A stretch of 6,283 nucleotides of DNA from Alphaproteobacteria bacterium (GTDB lineage: Bacteria; Pseudomonadota; Alphaproteobacteria; Rhodobacterales; Rhodobacteraceae). The position numbers were made by a program, and so were the translations under genes. The stretch lies in the NCBI GenBank assembly GCA_030424705.1, contig JAUHWJ010000125.1, positions 1 to 6,283 on the forward strand. The letters are read 5' to 3'. Below are positions 5,908 through 6,283 of the stretch, one piece after another. The notes beneath the pieces are model-generated. The model was not told the DNA's origin and did no database searches. It worked only from the letters and a program-made list of their open reading frames with translations. How positions within the stretch are numbered: position 1 is the first letter of the stretch; every line of letters begins with the position of its first letter.

Positions 5908-6283
5908 ATAGAGCATCGCGATGGAGCCGGGCGCCGCAGCCGCGCCTTCGAGGACATGCTCCTCATGGGCGAGCCGCCCCTCCCGCACCCAGCCGGCGAG
6001 GGCCGCGAGCGCCTCCGGATAGCGCTCCCGATAGTCGAAGATCACGAAGCCCTGCATCCGCGCCCGCGCGACGAGGAGCTGGCGGTGGATGCGGGGGCCG
6101 AAGGGGATCGGGCTCCAGTCCGTCAGCGCCGCCGTGCCGCAGATCGCGATGCGGGCGCCTTTCGCCAGCCGGGTCATCACGAGGTCGCTGATCGGGCCGC
6201 AGGTATTGTCGAAATAGCAGTCGACGCCCTCCGGCGTCTCCGCCGCGAAGGCCTCCGCGAAATCCGCGGCGCGGTAGTCGAGC
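5866..6283 (-). CDS. NADP-dependent MDR-family oxidoreductase, YncB/CurA-like (C-terminal part, runs off the right edge)
   Basis: The frame is open to the window edge; about 139 C-terminal codons are present and the start lies outside. An internal GTG/ATG near 6175-6180 sits in mid-domain and is not the start. Recognisable segments are CYFDNTCGPISD, corresponding to the DNVGG strand-turn of the Rossmann domain; IAICGTAAL; RMQGFVIFDYRERYPEAL; and the ending ANRGKLLIRVD, matching the GKLVVRV terminus of the zinc-independent prostaglandin-reductase/leukotriene dehydrogenase branch of the MDR superfamily. Such enzymes reduce alpha,beta-unsaturated ketones or aldehydes with NADPH in the cytoplasm; the real substrate is unknown. 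It converges on paaX, whose 3' end it overlaps by 42 bp, so it is not part of the paa operon. A link to PAA metabolism, for example aldehyde detoxification, is possible but unproven. Confidence 0.88.
   Translation of the reverse strand, partial: LDYRAADFAEAFAAETPEGVDCYFDNTCGPISDLVMTRLAKGARIAICGTAALTDWSPIPFGPRIHRQLLVARARMQGFVIFDYRERYPEALAALAGWVREGRLAHEEHVLEGAAAAPGSIAMLYSGANRGKLLIRVD

Overview
The window looks like chromosomal DNA from a very high-GC proteobacterium, most likely an alphaproteobacterium. This rests on the strong G/C bias at third codon positions, GTG starts and short Shine-Dalgarno spacers; the lineage is inference. It carries one side of a phenylacetate (PAA) catabolic cluster, the aerobic CoA-thioester (epoxy-CoA) pathway.

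Layout. (1) Bases 1-1600, minus strand: a two-gene unit transcribed leftward, a complete cytochrome P450 (386-1600) followed 11 bp later by paaZ, whose first 124 codons lie in the window. (2) Bases 1601-1672: a short divergent intergenic region. An inverted repeat here runs over the paaI start and looks like a shared operator. (3) Bases 1673-5907, plus strand: paaI (thioesterase), paaJ-type thiolase, an unrecognised 100-residue single-pass membrane protein, paaK (phenylacetate-CoA ligase) and paaX (PAA-CoA-responsive repressor). paaI/paaJ and paaK/paaX overlap by 3 bp at stop/start, so they are probably translationally coupled. A 97-bp gap in front of the small membrane gene holds a hairpin that covers its ribosome binding site. 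(4) Bases 5866-6283, minus strand: the 3' end of an NADP-dependent MDR oxidoreductase (YncB/CurA-like). It converges on paaX and overlaps its last 42 bp.

How the genes work together. PaaK activates phenylacetate to phenylacetyl-CoA, which is both the pathway substrate and the known PaaX inducer. PaaZ opens the oxepin-CoA ring and oxidises the resulting aldehyde. The PaaJ-type thiolase performs the beta-ketothiolase steps. PaaI rescues CoA from dead-end hydroxy-acyl-CoAs. The order I-J-K-X with Z divergent resembles the E. coli paa cluster, apart from three insertions or changes: a P450 ahead of paaZ, a small membrane protein between paaJ and paaK, and an oxidoreductase in place of paaY downstream of paaX. 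The epoxidase genes (paaABCDE) and paaFGH are not in the window.

Most of the window is ordinary PAA catabolism. The points worth a second look are the P450-paaZ pairing, the unknown membrane protein with its occluded RBS, the candidate operator in the divergent region, and the shortened PaaX. No mobile elements, tRNA/rRNA genes or CRISPR arrays were seen.
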